Assembly (NCBI GenBank): GCA_003508835.1
Contig: PUFA01000070.1
Span: 3,534,001 to 3,598,000 of the forward strand
Source of the DNA: Eonycteris spelaea
Taxonomy: Eukaryota; Chordata; Mammalia; Chiroptera; Pteropodidae
Reading direction: 5' to 3'
Length of the DNA stretch: 64,000 nucleotides
Below the pieces are notes generated by a model. It saw only the letters and a program-made list of their open reading frames with translations. It was not told where the DNA came from and ran no database searches. This document shows positions 1-12,439 of this stretch, one piece after another. Both the position numbers and the translations under genes were made by a program. How positions within the stretch are numbered: position 1 is the stretch's first letter; each line of letters starts with the position of its first letter.

Positions 1-308
1 TCACCAGTAACACCAGGCTCAGCACACCACGCATTTGAGCCACCTATGGCAAGAAGCCTGTCATCTTTTGCTTGAAAATTGTGAAATTAAAATCAAACTT
101 TCATTGGGAAAGGATTTTTCAGTTTTTATACTCTGTGGGAGAGCAGGAAGAATAACATCCTACACTGATAGAAAGTAGTAACTTAATTTTTTAGCGATCT
201 CCATAAGTGTATCTTCAGTCTAAATGAGAGGGGAATGTAAGTTAATGAGTAGAGAAACTGGATTATAGATTACTTATTTAAAAATGTAATACTTTTGTTT
301 TTAAATAC

Positions 309-555
309 AGCTGACCCTTGAACAACATGGCTTTGAATTGTGCGGGCATACTTATATGTGGATTTTTCAATAAGTACAGTCAGCCCTTCGTATCTTCAGG
401 TTTCACCTCCATAGATTCAGCCAATCATGGATCAGAAATATGCACCATTTTTGATTAGTTGAATCTGTGGATGTGCAAGGCTGACACTCGGATTTTCAGC
501 TGTGTGGGGTTTGGCACCACTAACCGCCAGGTTGTTCGAGAGTCATCTGTTGTAT
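309..555 (+). mobile_element. Tigger-family (TcMar) DNA transposon fragment
   Basis: The opening (CAGCTGACCCTTGAACAACA) and the following stretch about a dashed-zero-like terminal region with 'CAGTCAGCCCTTCGTATC' resemble the ends of Tigger/MER2-type elements as I remember them. The right boundary is uncertain. Old and non-coding. Confidence 0.55.
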
Positions 556-1494
556 ACAGAGTCAAAGAGACATGGATGCCAGCAAACCAAACTAGGTACA
601 GAGATAAAATTTTTCATAATTTTATATCATTTAACTTAAATAACTTTTTTATATGGATATTCCTGTTAATGCAGTGATTGGTCAAACTTCTGACTGCCCA
701 GCTTTGGTCTTTTCTCCAAGTTAGTGAGAAATGGGTCCTCACGTGGTACCAGTTACTTAAAATAGGAAGTTCAGTCTGTAAGATAAAAAGCATAAGACAT
801 CTAGTTGACACATGCTGATGTTGCAGTTTACAATAGCTACTTTTATCAAACCAAATAAAGTTAGATGTCTGTAGTAGTGTCTGGCTGACTCTTAGGGTTT
901 AAGGCCAACATCTAATTAAATCTTGAGGATCAAGGGACTTGAACATCTTGGACTAGGATGTTTGGCCAGCAGTCTCTGAGCGGCTGCTGCTAGAACACAG
1001 ACCTGCTGCACCAGCTGGCATCCAGTTGGCCAGGACGGCAGCAGCAGCTACCTTGTTCTGAGCATCTGGCCTTAATGTTACAAGAACTTACCCACAGACC
1101 TTCCATACAACCCTTAGAATCCAAGCAGAGCCATTTCAAATGCAGAAGTGGAGCTTAGGAGTCATGATTTGCCCAAGGGGGTCACCCTGTTAGGAACTGA
1201 TAAGATCTCCTGACTTCCAGGCAAACTTTTTTTTTTCCACTAAATTGTGTTCAGTACACTTTAGGAGCTTATAACTAATTCTAGATGCTGGTATGAACCT
1301 ATTGAAACCTATTCTAGGAGAAGGGAATGATGTCCTAAGGATGGAAAGCAGTAACTTAGCCATCTTCATGTGAAATAATAGAGAGAAATATATGCAAATG
1401 AACAGAAGAACAGATTATAGTTTTAGAACTGATTTTCTTTTAAATTCCTTAGCCATAGCTTATTCTTTCCTACCAAATCTTTAAGCATATAGAT

Positions 1495-1660
1495 TCCCAT
1501 GGGCCCAATCCAGCCACCACGTATTGCATGTAGCTGCTTTTACGCTTTGACAAAGTTGGGTAGTTGAGACAGAGACTATATGGGCCTACAAATCCTAAAA
1601 TACAGTCTGGCCCTTTACCAAAAAAAAAAAAAGTTGGCCAGCCCTTGCTCTAAAATAGTT
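1495..1660 (+). mobile_element. hAT-Charlie-type element fragment, copy 1
   Basis: The segment with 'TAGTTGAGACAGAGACTATA' followed by 'CAGTCTGGCCCTTTACCA' and an end near 'CCAGCCCTTGCTCTA' matches a common placental hAT-Charlie nonautonomous element. A second copy in the opposite orientation is at 5425-5585. Confidence 0.55.
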
Positions 1661-2355
1661 TGTCCCAAGAGATAGTAGATAAAAGTAAAATACAATGTTA
1701 TTTCTAGCCAATCTGTATTCTTTGCATCTGCCATGTCTCAACTCAAGTTACCATTTGGCATTTACTCTTTCCCTGGGATAGCAAAATAAGTTATTTTATG
1801 TGCCAGACATTGTGCATGAATTGCCTTACTATTTTATGGGTAGCTAGCGGGGTTAATGACTTACCCAAGTTCAGAATGAGCCAGATTCAAACTCATGCCT
1901 GAGGTACACACCTGTGCTCTTATGCACCACAGTCTTGGTCTTAACTACAAAAGAAGAAAGGGCTTTGAAACTACTGGTAGGGCTGGGCTTTCAGCCAGGG
2001 CTAGACTCTTACATCAGGCTGTTTTATACCTTAGGGATCACCCCCTCACTCCTCAAAAACAACAAAAAACTCAAATCTTGCCGCCTCCTATACTGCTTTC
2101 AATTTAGGATTAACCTTACTTCAGTTTCCTTCTCTCTTCACTTGTATGACATTGCTTTGTGCTCACTGACTTGTGATGGAAATGCCCTTATTAAGCACTC
2201 CCGTTTTGACTAAGAACTTTGCCACCAGATTCCCTTCTGGTGATGTAATTGTTCCTTTTATGTCTCTCCCTGTTGTCCTTTCCACTTAACATTCTAAATG
2301 AAGTACTCGGTGGCTAACATCAGTTTATGTGACATCTTTTATTTTTCTTCCCCAG

Positions 2356-2428
2356 GTATAGGTTTGATCCTCGTCTCATGTTCGGTCATGGCAATATCAG
2401 GACTCGAAGGTTTTCAAAACATCTGTAG
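2356..2428 (+). CDS. GNS: GNS terminal coding exon (N-acetylglucosamine-6-sulfatase C-terminus)
   Basis: GNS is the lysosomal sulfatase that removes 6-O-sulfate from N-acetylglucosamine during heparan and keratan sulfate breakdown; its loss causes Sanfilippo syndrome type D. Only the last 23 codons and the TAG stop (2426-2428) are here. The exon follows a good acceptor (TTTTTCTTCCCCAG, ending 2355) and enters in phase 2, its first base completing the preceding codon. It reads YRFDPRLMF, then GHGNI, then RTRRFSKHL and stop. The human C-terminus as I recall it reads YRFDPRLMFSNRGSV then RTRRFSKHLL, so this copy has a changed middle, is one codon shorter there, and lacks the final leucine. Both length changes are in frame. 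The catalytic sulfatase domain lies upstream, outside the window. The gene converges on RASSF3. Confidence 0.93.
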
Positions 2429-5150
2429 CCACCTCTGCAGTTGATCTCTGAACACCTTTCTGATGAAGTGATTATAGTAGGTGTCTGTAGCTAGTCTTTA
2501 AGACCATGCCTGGAAGATTTCTGGACTGGCTTGAAGTCCTGTTCTAAAAGGCAGCCCAATCAGCTGGCTTCCTTGTGCAATGTGTTAATACTGTGAACCC
2601 TGCCCATGTGTCAGGAGTGGCTGTCCCTGGTCTCTTGACTCAGCTGATAACAGATGCTCCTGATGTCTTTATTCTCACCATACTGTCCCCTACTGTCTTG
2701 GCGCTACAGTTCCCCATTATTCCTCATGTGGTCAAAGGCTACATTTATAAATCTATTTGGATAAATGGCAATACTTTAGGGGGAAAATGTTTTTGGTGTG
2801 CAGCTTGACCTGAAATCAAAGGACCTGCATATAGCTTTTCAGATTGAGCACTTCACGATCAAAAGTACTAACATCACATGGCTTGAAGAATAACTGTTAG
2901 AGCTGATTCATCTGATTAAAAACAAGTACATTGTTTTCAGGTTAGTAGAAATAGATAACATCCATCACAATGTGATAAGGTCACAAATTTATAATGTGTC
3001 AACCAAGCCCTGATTTTTTTTTTTTTTTTTTTTTAAATTCTGGGCTGTGGTGCATACACTGAAATAGAACAGCAAGTTTTTGGTGAAGGTTAATTCCAGG
3101 TAGTTATTGAAGGTGATAGCCATCTACTTTCCAGTGGCTGCTAACCACGTGGAGTACCAGTTAACACCAGGGCTAGTGAGGGAATGTCTCTTCTATGAAT
3201 GCTTTCCCCTGAGCTCTGAAAAATAAAGTGGCTTAGGTTTCTCAGCAGAGAAAAAGAAATTCCAAGGGTTAGTGAAGATTGTATTTTTTGAGGACCTTCT
3301 GTAGAAAGGGCTCTAGTTGGGATGCAGTAAGTGCCTGTCCAGCAGGGAGTCTGGGTTTCAGCCCTACATGAGGTTGCTTTGACCCTCTCTGCATTTTGCC
3401 GATGTTCTGTTTAAGATATAAAAATTTCTTACAATTGATGCAACTACTTTACCCTACCTTCTTCCCGAGTTTTTGGAGTCTTGTGTAAGTTGGGCCCCAT
3501 TAGCTATTTCCCTGTCAAAACCAGATCTTGAGGATTCCTCTTCTCTCTGCTCTGTTCAGAACACCTACATTTTTATGTTTCTTGGCTCAAAGGCCAATTC
3601 TGTTTCCACCATTTTCTTCACAAGAAAACTAATAAGTATAGGACAGCAGGCAAGGAGGAAGAGTTGTGGTTTTTAACCTCTTCAACTCAGGCAACAGTCA
3701 TTTTAGCTTTAAGGTCTTAGGTTGAGCTTTAAGCACTTTGTAAGACACGGCCATAGCAGCTTTTCTAGCAGAATTCCGGATAGCCATGATGGGTTCATAG
3801 CCATTGGGTTTATTCCTTTACCTCGTGCAATCCCATTAATTGTGGTATTTAGAGGTGAACTAGGCAAATGAAATGAACACCTCTGCTGTGAATACAGGGA
3901 AAAGAATTCTTAAAATTTTGTAACTGAAAGCAAACTACAATGTTGAATATGGGTATCGGCTTCATTCTACACTTCTGATTCATAATATTAATCAGTCAAC
4001 TTCTACATTAATGCAAGTTGACCATAGTTATTCCTGAATAAAAGAAACCAACTCTTAACCAGGTCTTGTACTGTGATGTCATATTATTAATTCAATTTAT
4101 GATGCTGGTTCCTCAAAGTCATAAGAGTGACACACAAGTCAGCTGCCACTAATCTCCCCTCCACACAGTTCTTACATTCAGCAGGCTCCTGTTTGGGTTG
4201 GGGATGTGGTGAGGCCCTCCCTGCACCTCTCCTGTATTTGGTACATTTCCTACCTAACTTTTGAATGGCTTCTAATTTGACTTTTTCTCTTGGACTGGCT
4301 TCATTCTGGATCTGTGCTAAAATCTAAATTCATTTTCTGTTAACAGGCTAGCAGACTACAAAACACACTGAACTTTTTAGAATGTCTGTGTACCCACTGC
4401 CTTGTTTCGCTCTTAATTATACTGATTTAAATTTTGATTATTTTAAGAAGGCCAGGTTCTTATCTGTGTCCTTCAGAGTAGACAGCTCTATACCTATTAG
4501 TAATGAACAGAGGTCATAGGAATGAAGAGACTTTGCCTTATAAGATTTCCTATTACAAAGCTCTTCCTCAGACAACCAAATAGGCAACACCTTTTGAATA
4601 TCTTTGAATCTGACCAATGGTGCTGTTGCAAAATATACTTTTTTGTGGTCAATACATTTTTTTTTGTCAATAGAAATTGACAACACTTAGGATTTTGTAC
4701 AAAATAGTAACTATAGTCATGGAAATTATACCTTAATCTGTTAAGACATTCTTAAATTTTTAAGTGTCTAAATTAAGGATTAGTGCTTTTTTAACAAAAG
4801 ATGAATTGTCCCTGAGATCCTTATTAAGAAAAGCAAAGGGTATTTAAACTGATTCACCAATGGAACTTGATGGGAATATTTGGATTTAGTTTCACCACCA
4901 CTTAGGTCCCACTGAATTTTGTGACTTCCTATGTTCACATCATCTGTTCCTAGAAGTTATTCTGCCCTGGCTCTATGTCACTTCAGTTGTTTGACTTAGA
5001 AAGTGCCCTTCAAAGGACCCTGTTCACTGCTGCACTTTTCAACGAATTAAAATTTATTTCTGTTCTAGTGGAATGTGTCCTTTGTTTTAGTCCACAAGTA
5101 GTAATTTTAACATGATGCTGTTTTAATAAATCACTCACCAAGTACTGAAG
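2429..5150 (+). other. GNS: GNS 3' UTR (end inferred)
   Basis: Sequence after the GNS stop codon, largely free of recognisable repeats, as expected for a long 3' UTR; human GNS has a 3' UTR of roughly 3 kb as I recall. Candidate poly(A) signals AATAAA lie at 3222-3227, 4037-4042 and 5125-5130. The last fits the expected length best, and the first old transposon beyond it begins near 5425. The exact end is inferred. Confidence 0.55.
5125..5130 (+). terminator. Candidate distal GNS poly(A) signal AATAAA
   Basis: Canonical AATAAA about 2.7 kb after the GNS stop. Cleavage would be expected 10-30 nt further on. Proximal alternatives are at 3222 and 4037; 3' end reads would decide between them. 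Confidence 0.5.
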
Positions 5151-5424
5151 GATGGGCTGTTTCCACACTGGTTACCATAGTCTTTACGTAGAAAGCTCTT
5201 CTATCTTTGGTCCCTGCTGACCAAGATCCCTAAGTGAGCACCATGGAGAAAATTCTTCCTGAAAAATTCGTATGCATTTACAGCTTTGGAGAAAAATAGT
5301 CTAACCTTGGCTGGCTTTAAATTAGATCGACTAAGCTTACCTTTGAAGGCTTTGCCTTGATGTCATGTGATCAATTGCCCCAAATACAGAATGACTTCAT
5401 AGGAGAGTTGGAAAACTTTCCTAA

Positions 5425-5585
5425 AAGAAATAGTTAATATTTTAGGCTTGCAGGCCATGTGTCTTCTGTTAAAACTACTTAACTCTGCTTTTGTAACACA
5501 AAAGTAGCCCTACTCAATGAGTGGCTGTCTTCCAACAAATCTTTATTTACAAAAACAGGTACACCATGATTTGCCAACCCCAGAC
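5425..5585 (-). mobile_element. hAT-Charlie-type element fragment, copy 2
   Basis: Reverse-oriented relative of the 1495-1660 copy. It contains 'TTTTAGGCTTGCAGGCCATG', an 'AACAAATCTTTATTTACAAA' block and an end near 'TTTGCCAACCCCAGAC', matching the same family as I recall it. Confidence 0.6.
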
Positions 5586-6604
5586 CTAGTAGGTCGCCTC
5601 ATATTTTATAAATTATGAAGGCAAGTAGAGATGATAGAGGACTCCCATTAAGTTGCGAGATTACTACTAGAAAAATAGTTAACAGGTATATCACAATGCC
5701 TAGCCATCAACAAGGGAAAAAAATCTGTTTGCATAGACTCACAAAGTTAGCATGAGTATAGACTCCACCAGATTCATTTTTCTAATTTGTCCCACTTATT
5801 CTCACTGAGACTACCCTGTCCTATAGAACCAAATTACCTATGGAATATTCTTTGTTTCATCTTTCTCTACTAGCAAGGAGTTTAAAGAACTGGTCATACG
5901 ATTACCTTGAAGTCTGTGGAGGCAGGAACAGACAACCAGAGAACCCAAAGGCCCCAAGCTGAAAGAACTGCTGAGACTGCTACTGATGGCCCAGGAATTC
6001 TGTAAGACAGGGTTTAAACCTGAGACATGGGCGATTGCCCTTAGAGTGTCACAGAGGAGATAACAATTCTAAATCTTGGTCTTTGAAAGTTCATGACCAC
6101 CTTCCACCCAGGAGACCTGAGATCCATAGATATCCTCTTAACCTGCAGTCTGACTGATGCTGATAGGTCCTCACTTGCTAGAGAGATACAAAGGATACTT
6201 GTAATTAGTATTTATTATGTTAAGAATAGCTCTGCAGGATGGGCTTTTTCCCCCTCAGCTTAATTTACCCAAGCTCACAAAGCTAATTAGAGTCAGGATT
6301 TCAAAAATCTGGCTTCAAAGCCATCTTTCTGTTAAACTCTGCTCTCTCTCTGATCTAAGGATTGTCCCCTCCATCGTATTCCTGAGTGCCTACTTTGCCT
6401 GATAGTGAGCTTGGTTATGAAATGGAGTTATTCTGTTCCTAACCTCCAGGACATTAGGTTGAAAAGCAAAAGAAACAAAAAACTTCCAAGAACACTATCT
6501 GGCAAAGTTATTCTTGAAGGAGAAAGTTTTCCAGGCAAGAAAAATGGCCTTAGCGTCACCACTAAATCAGCCTTACAAGAAATAAAGGGACTTTAAGCTG
6601 AAAA

Positions 6605-7345
6605 GAAAGGGTGCAATTAGTAACTTATAAACGTATTATTCTCACTGGTAAATGTAAATATATAGTAAAAGTAGTGAGTTAATCACATTGTTAGTGTAAA
6701 GGTTAAAAGACAAAAGTAAAAAGTGTAACTACAATTAAGGGATACACAAGATAAAAAAATGTAAAATATGACATCAAAAAGGGGCGGGGGGAGAGGTAGA
6801 AGTTTAGAATACATTCAAATTTAACTTCTATGTAAGCTTCAGGTAACCAGAAGGCAAAAACGTATACTGTGTACATAAAACAATCTAAGCATATGCTAAA
6901 GTCATCAAACCATGAACAGAGGAACAGAGAGGAACTACGAGACAGCCATAAAACAACAAAATTGCAACAAGTACATACGTAATAATTAATTAAATATAAA
7001 TGGACTAAATTTCCAAATCAAAAGATAGTGGCTGAATGGGTTAAAAAAAAAAAAAAAGACACCCTCCACCCCCATTCCCATATTTATGGTGCCTACAAGA
7101 AATTTCAGAGATAAGGAAAGTGAAAGGATGGAAAAAGATATTCATGCAACTGGAAATCAAAAGAGAGCTGGAATAGACTTTAAAACAAAGACTAATCAGA
7201 GCCAAAGATGGGCATTACATAATGATAAACGAATATAGCCAACAAGAGGAAAAAACATTTATATACCCAAATTGGAGGTACCTAAATATATAAAGCAAAT
7301 ATTAACCTTCTGAAAAAATTATATAGAACTTGCCCCTGATACCTG
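6605..7345 (+). mobile_element. Old L1 fragment spanning the start of ORF2
   Basis: The block from about 6960 onward ('CATACGTAATAATTAATTAA', 'ATAAATGGACTAAATTTCCA', 'GATGGAAAAAGATATTCATG', 'ACTTTAAAACAAAGACTAAT', 'GGCATTACATAATGATAAAC') is the well-known opening of L1 ORF2 in degraded form. Upstream A-rich sequence fits the L1 inter-ORF/3' ORF1 region. Frames are broken; no active protein. Confidence 0.75.
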
Positions 7346-7394
7346 TATTTAAAGGGAAACTACAGTTTCAGACTAAGAAGGCGAGGTACCACGA

Positions 7395-7950
7395 CCTTTT
7401 AAGTGGCATCTTGTCTCACTGCACAGCATGGCTATTGGAATATAAGTCAAAACAGCTCCTCTCTTTGTACCTCATTTAACTGTTTCCAGCATGGCTGCAG
7501 TAAGCCAGTGTCCAAGTGCCTCCCACAATGCATCAGCACTGGCCCGTGCAACTAACGAGATAGAGTATATGTGAGGGTGTGACTTCTGAGGCTAGATCAC
7601 ATTAGACACAACCACTTCCATCATGCTCTCTCAGATTACTCTGGAGGAAACCTGCTGCCATATCATGGAGACACCAGAGCAGCCCTGTGGTGAGGATCTG
7701 AGGCCTCCTGCAAATGACCAGCCCAACCTGTCAGCTGTGTGAGGCAGCAATCTCAGATCTTCCAGCCCCAGTCACATGATGACATCCAGCCCAAGCCAAC
7801 ATCTTAACTGAAACCTCATGAGAGACCCCTAAGCCAGAACCATCGAGCTAATCTCCCAAATTCCTGACCTACAGAGACCACATGATATGTTTAATGTTTT
7901 CAGCTGCTGATTTTGGAGTAAATTGTCATGCACCAATAGATGAACTAATA
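7395..7950 (+). mobile_element. ERVL-MaLR LTR (MLT1-type)
   Basis: The order of 'CTTCTGAGGCTAGATCACAT', 'AGCAGCCCTGTGGTGAGGAT', 'CTGAGGCCTCCTGCAAATGA', 'CTCATGAGAGACCCCTAAGC' and an end with 'CAATAGATGAACTAATA' matches MLT1-type LTRs as I recall them. Old solo LTR or fragment, no internal viral genes next to it. Confidence 0.65.
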
Positions 7951-8142
7951 TAATGACCAAAGCTGGTTTTCCAAGAGAAAAGCTGGGGCAAGCCTTTTGT
8001 CAAAACCTATCCAACTGTAGTTACCTGGGACAGGGCAAAGCCATCTAGTAGGAGAGATACAACTTCTGTCCAAAGAGAAAAAAAAAGTCTTATGGACATT
8101 AAATGATGAATATAAACAAACACTGGCTCCCAGCTATTGTTA

Positions 8143-9290
8143 CTAAAACCAAGTAGAAGCTGCTTTATTAAAGTGGTTGCTAAAATGTAGTTCCCAACAC
8201 ATGTTGGAAAATATTTTAATGGATTCTGTTGGCTGGCAGGCTCCAGTCACAAGTCCAAGTCTTCTCTCCAGGGGGTCTCCATAACACACAAGCTGGTGTG
8301 GGGGAGAGCAGAGCACAGGGGCAGAGCAGCTCTTAGCAGCTGCAGCATGCCAGGATTCTGGCTCAGTTTCTGAGGCACCTGTTGTCCAAATAAGATCATC
8401 AGTCATTTCTCCCGCCTGGTCCCAAAACTGGGAAAATAGCTCAGAAGTGCAATTGATTCTGTTCCTGCTTAAGTTCCTGCATGAGCATCCCTAGTCCCAG
8501 CTGTTCTGAAGAAAGTGGCTGTTTGGTGTACTTTTCTTCTCCAGTTCCTCTATCTCCTCAGCATCTCCCGGAGTAGGTGAGCAGCAACTCTATTAGGTCT
8601 GAGATCAACCTGACAATCTGGATTCTTTGAGCAATCTGGAATGAATGACTACTGACCGAGTCATCTATCAGGGCAGCCTTCAGCCTTTGACTATTCTTTT
8701 ATGGATGCTGTCACAGAATACTGAAGCCCAGGTGCCAACTCGGGTCCTCTGCACAGCAGGGGAAAACAAACACTGGGGCCTCGGTCATCTTGCCCCTTTC
8801 TTCTTCCTGTAGTGCCACGGAAGGCCCTAGTTAAGAGTTCAGCCAGGGTGAACATTGACCACATGAGAGGCAGGAAGCTGCAGCTCAAGCTCAGCCCTGT
8901 ACAGGAGCTCCTTCCTATCTCAAAGCAGCCCCAGTGGCTGCTTCCAGACACGTCTATGAAATGTTTCAGTCCCATAAATGTTGTGCCCCGCAGCTGGGAG
9001 AGATACAAAGTGAGCTGAAGAAAAGGTCCAATCCCCCAGGAGATTACTGTCTTGGGAGGATTCACAAACAACACTGAGCAGAAACAAGGATGAAGGCTCC
9101 CAGACGGCACCAATACATGGCTTTCTGGTCTGGAAGTCTCAGCATCACTCTCACCTTACAGGGACATGACTGCACGAGCATCCCTAGTCCCAGCTGTTCT
9201 GAGAATGTTGGTGCTAACTTGTCAGTGAAGAAAGACAATACTCTGCCACTTATTTATGGGGACCAAAAGGGAAGGCACTAAATATTGATT
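8143..9290. other. Unexplained moderately GC-rich intergenic block
   Basis: No repeat family recognised. On the - strand an AATAAA (8164-8169) sits near its low-coordinate end, and open frames occur on both strands, but none resembles a known protein and no splice structure is evident. It contains two copies of a 27-bp motif (8483-8509 and 9176-9202). It could be a decayed retrocopy, an unannotated transcript end, or simply unique spacer. Confidence 0.35.
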
Positions 9291-9564
9291 TCTTGACCTA
9301 CCAATTGTCCTGGCATCATCAGTGTTTTGCTTATAACTCCATTTCCTTCTGAGTTTAAAAAACAATGTCTCTGCTTGGAAAAGTGTGCTTCTTGGCTATC
9401 ACATATGAGATGATGCTGCTTTCAGATGAATTTTATTGTCAACATGATAGGTAAGCATCTTGGTAAAGCAAACATTAACACCCCTGTAGGAACAGGAACT
9501 TGGAAAATACCACCACTGCACCATATCGGGCTGTACAGTGTACAAAGTATCTTCACATCCTCCA

Positions 9565-9690
9565 TCTTACTTGGGCCTCACATCAGCCACGTGAGATAAG
9601 CAAACACTTTACAGAGGAAGAAAACCAGATATGATCCACAGCAACTGCCACTGTAAATGGTAACCATGCCCTTGTTATCGAGCCCTGGTT
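9565..9690 (-). repeat. MIR-like SINE remnant
   Basis: A stretch with the MIR-type order of falling-count phrases ('TTACAGAGGAAGAAAACCAG') in antisense orientation. Old and diverged. Confidence 0.4.
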
Positions 9691-9829
9691 TAAGTTCTTT
9701 TCTCAGAGGAAAAACAGCAAGAGTGACGCTGATAAAGCATCATGCCAAAAGACATCAGAACCAGTCCCCACCATGTAGGAAATTTTTATGTAAGTTATGA
9801 ATTCTGATTGGTAACTCATACTCATCCTT

Positions 9830-10045
9830 AAGATCTCAGCTCTAAGTCACTTCATCCAGGAAGCCTTCTCTAACCTAAATAATAAACTCATAAAACTCTG
9901 TCCTTTATCTTCATGACACTTACCAGTTAGCATAACATGTGGACTCTGGTTTCCATGAAGATAAGGGCTGTGATGTTCTTTTTCACCGTAACTACCCAGC
10001 ACCTAACATCCTCAGGGGGGAATTATAAATATTTGTTGAATGAAA
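9830..10045 (+). repeat. L2 3' end remnant
   Basis: Contains 'TTCATCCAGGAAGCCTTCTC' and ends with 'AAATATTTGTTGAATGAAAG', the typical order of L2 3' ends. Confidence 0.65.
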
Positions 10046-10217
10046 GAAAGAAAACACTTGGTGTTCTACTCAACTTTCATTTTGTGTAAAGAACAGAATA
10101 TAAACTGAGTTTAAAACAAAGGGATGGTCATAAGAATACAGATTTAACAGAACCCAACAGTAAACCAGATACATTCACTCCTCAAATATGATTACCATTA
10201 GCTCCAAGGTGTTGGCT

Positions 10218-10279
10218 GGGAAAGAAAAAAGGAAGGGGAGGGAGGGAAGAGGGAGGAGAAGGAAGGAAGGAAAGGAAGG
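10218..10279 (+). repeat. Homopurine tract
   Basis: About 60 bases of almost pure G/A on the + strand (GGAAGGGGAGGGAGGGAAGA core). Capable in principle of triplex or quadruplex formation. Confidence 0.85.
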
Positions 10280-11747
10280 TATCGTAACAGTCATTCTCAT
10301 TTGAATAAACCTCAACCCTACTGTTATTTCCAATATGAAAGTAAGCTTAAATGTTAGAATATTATTGACCATATGCATTAAAGCTACACACTGCAGATTA
10401 CTGTAAACTGTAAATTCCTGAGGGAACCAAGAAGTTTGTAGTAACAGCAACATCAGTGTTTGTCCATTGGCAGGCTTTTCAGACACTAGGCAAAACTAAG
10501 AATATGTAGAACTCACCACTTTTCTGCACAAATTAACAGTAAAATTTTTAAGGAAACATTTCAAGACAAGGACCTCATTTTGTCTTGAAATCTCTTCCAG
10601 CAGATCCTAACACTGTCCTTTTTCAACTACCAACTTCACAACAAATAACTTTTTGCAAGACCTGCCTATTGTGTCTCTGGCTTCAATAGCCTTACTTGCA
10701 AAAGAAAATATTAGAAAGCAAGCTGGAAGACGAAAACACGAGGGTGACACAGCACAGGTCAGAAACTGTTCCTGGCCTCGCTCACACCTCTACGTACTAG
10801 CTGGTTATCTTCCTTGAAGCTCGGCACATGCCAACTCCCATACAAAGTTCATCTGGAAAAAGGCAGTGGAACTTGGACTTTTCTGGAGGCTGAGACCCAA
10901 GTTCCTCGATTTCTATGGCTGCCCTTGTATGCTAGACAGGCATCTTTCACTGATAAGGCATTCGATGACATGCTCAAGTTTACCTAAATATAACTGACTT
11001 TGAATGTTTTCCTTGAGAGATGACATATGCAGGAGAAGTTGAAATGTTGGCCATTTTGAAAAGAATCTTAAGACACTATACTTCAGAGTTTAAAAAAAAA
11101 AATTGAATTGAAGCTGTTGCCTCCCCCCTCCTGCAATCAAAATACTTCATCAAAGATTCTAAGTTTTGGAAAGACACTACAGTTTGCTGCTCCAGAATTC
11201 CTAGAATTTAAGCAAATTTTTTTTTTTTTTTTGCTTTTTTTATGGCACTTGAAAATCAGAAAACCCTCTAAGGCAGAGCCCCCTACAATCCATTTCAAAG
11301 GAAAGGAACCAGCTCACGTCTTAATTAATCCCACATGTCCATAAAGGGTGTCTAAACTGAGGGGAGGTACAAACGCAACCAGATCTGTGCCACTCAAGAT
11401 GCAGGCACATTAAAGGTCATACCCATTGTTCAGAAGGTAGAAAGCATCGAACTAGCCTCGTTACAGTAACTCCCTCTCTAGAACAAAGTCAAAATCCCAA
11501 CTTCTTTTGAAGTATGCAGAGAGCCCTGATGTTTTGCTGTTGGTGTGCAAAAGCCATTTAAAAATTCCAATACTCACTTTTCTTGGAAATGGGAAGAGAG
11601 GAGCTTTAGGAGTTCAGCTGCTACCAAGTGCTACCTCAGCCAAGCCTGAGAATCACAGCTGTCTTTGGAAACTATTATTTAGGATGAAAAGGGTCTGTCC
11701 CTCTACCCTGCTCTTTTCATCTTATAGAATTAAAGGGAGAGATTTGC

Positions 11748-11854
11748 AAGGAAGGAAGGAAGAAGGGGAAGGGAGGAGAGGGTAGGGAAGAGAGAAAGGA
11801 AGAAAGGAAGGAAGGAGGGAGGGAAGAAGGTAAGAAAAGAGCAGGAGAAAAGAA
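11748..11854 (+). repeat. Homopurine (GGAA)n-rich tract
   Basis: About 107 bases of G/A with single pyrimidine interruptions, mostly GGAA and GGGA units. Expected to vary in length between individuals. Confidence 0.85.
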
Positions 11855-12439
11855 GCCAAAAACCACTAGCCCAAAACAAAACCGAAACCCTGCAGTCGTA
11901 ATCAACGCCCACTCCCCTACCCCTGCCCTTATCCCCCCTAATCTTTATACAAAGCGGCTCTCTTGCACGCTTAGCAAGTAATAATCCACAAGACAAGTGC
12001 ACACCTTAATGACTTTAAATACTTAGTTTCCTATGTTACTTTGAAGAGGATCGTCCTTGATGGGGAGTAAAACTCCAGCCTTGCAAGTATTTGGGGGCTC
12101 CTCTGGAACTCTGAACTCTGAAGCTACCTTTTCTTCTGGCCGTTCCAGGAATTCTCTTGCTAACTGCAGTGAGAACACTGGGTTGGGCTACCTGCCCTGT
12201 CAGTTTCGCCCATGCAACAGAACCTATAAATAAAAACACAGGCAGGTGTTTTCACTCGGTGTACCTTGAATGGAATGCTAAATGAACAAAAACAACGGAC
12301 AGATAAAGCATTCTGCTATCAAGGCTGCCCTTTCATTTCCCACAAATCCCAACTGCACCAAAAGAGACCTGCTTTCAGATGAACTGCCCATTAGAGGCCA
12401 CCCAGGAGGTTTTGAACAGGCAGTTTAATGGAAATCTGG

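Larger units (their letters stand above)
1..2355 (+). other. GNS: GNS last intron (3' part)
   Basis: Intronic sequence upstream of the last GNS coding exon. It ends in a polypyrimidine tract and CCCCAG at 2351-2355. It holds an old Tigger-type fragment (309-555) and an old hAT-Charlie fragment (1495-1660). I see no further exon in it; the open frames near 1895-2213 lack splice sites and any recognisable protein. Confidence 0.8.

Noticed and set aside
8691..9113. 140-codon open frame on the - strand
   Set aside because: No known protein resemblance and a different open frame on the opposite strand overlaps it. Kept only as part of the unexplained block.
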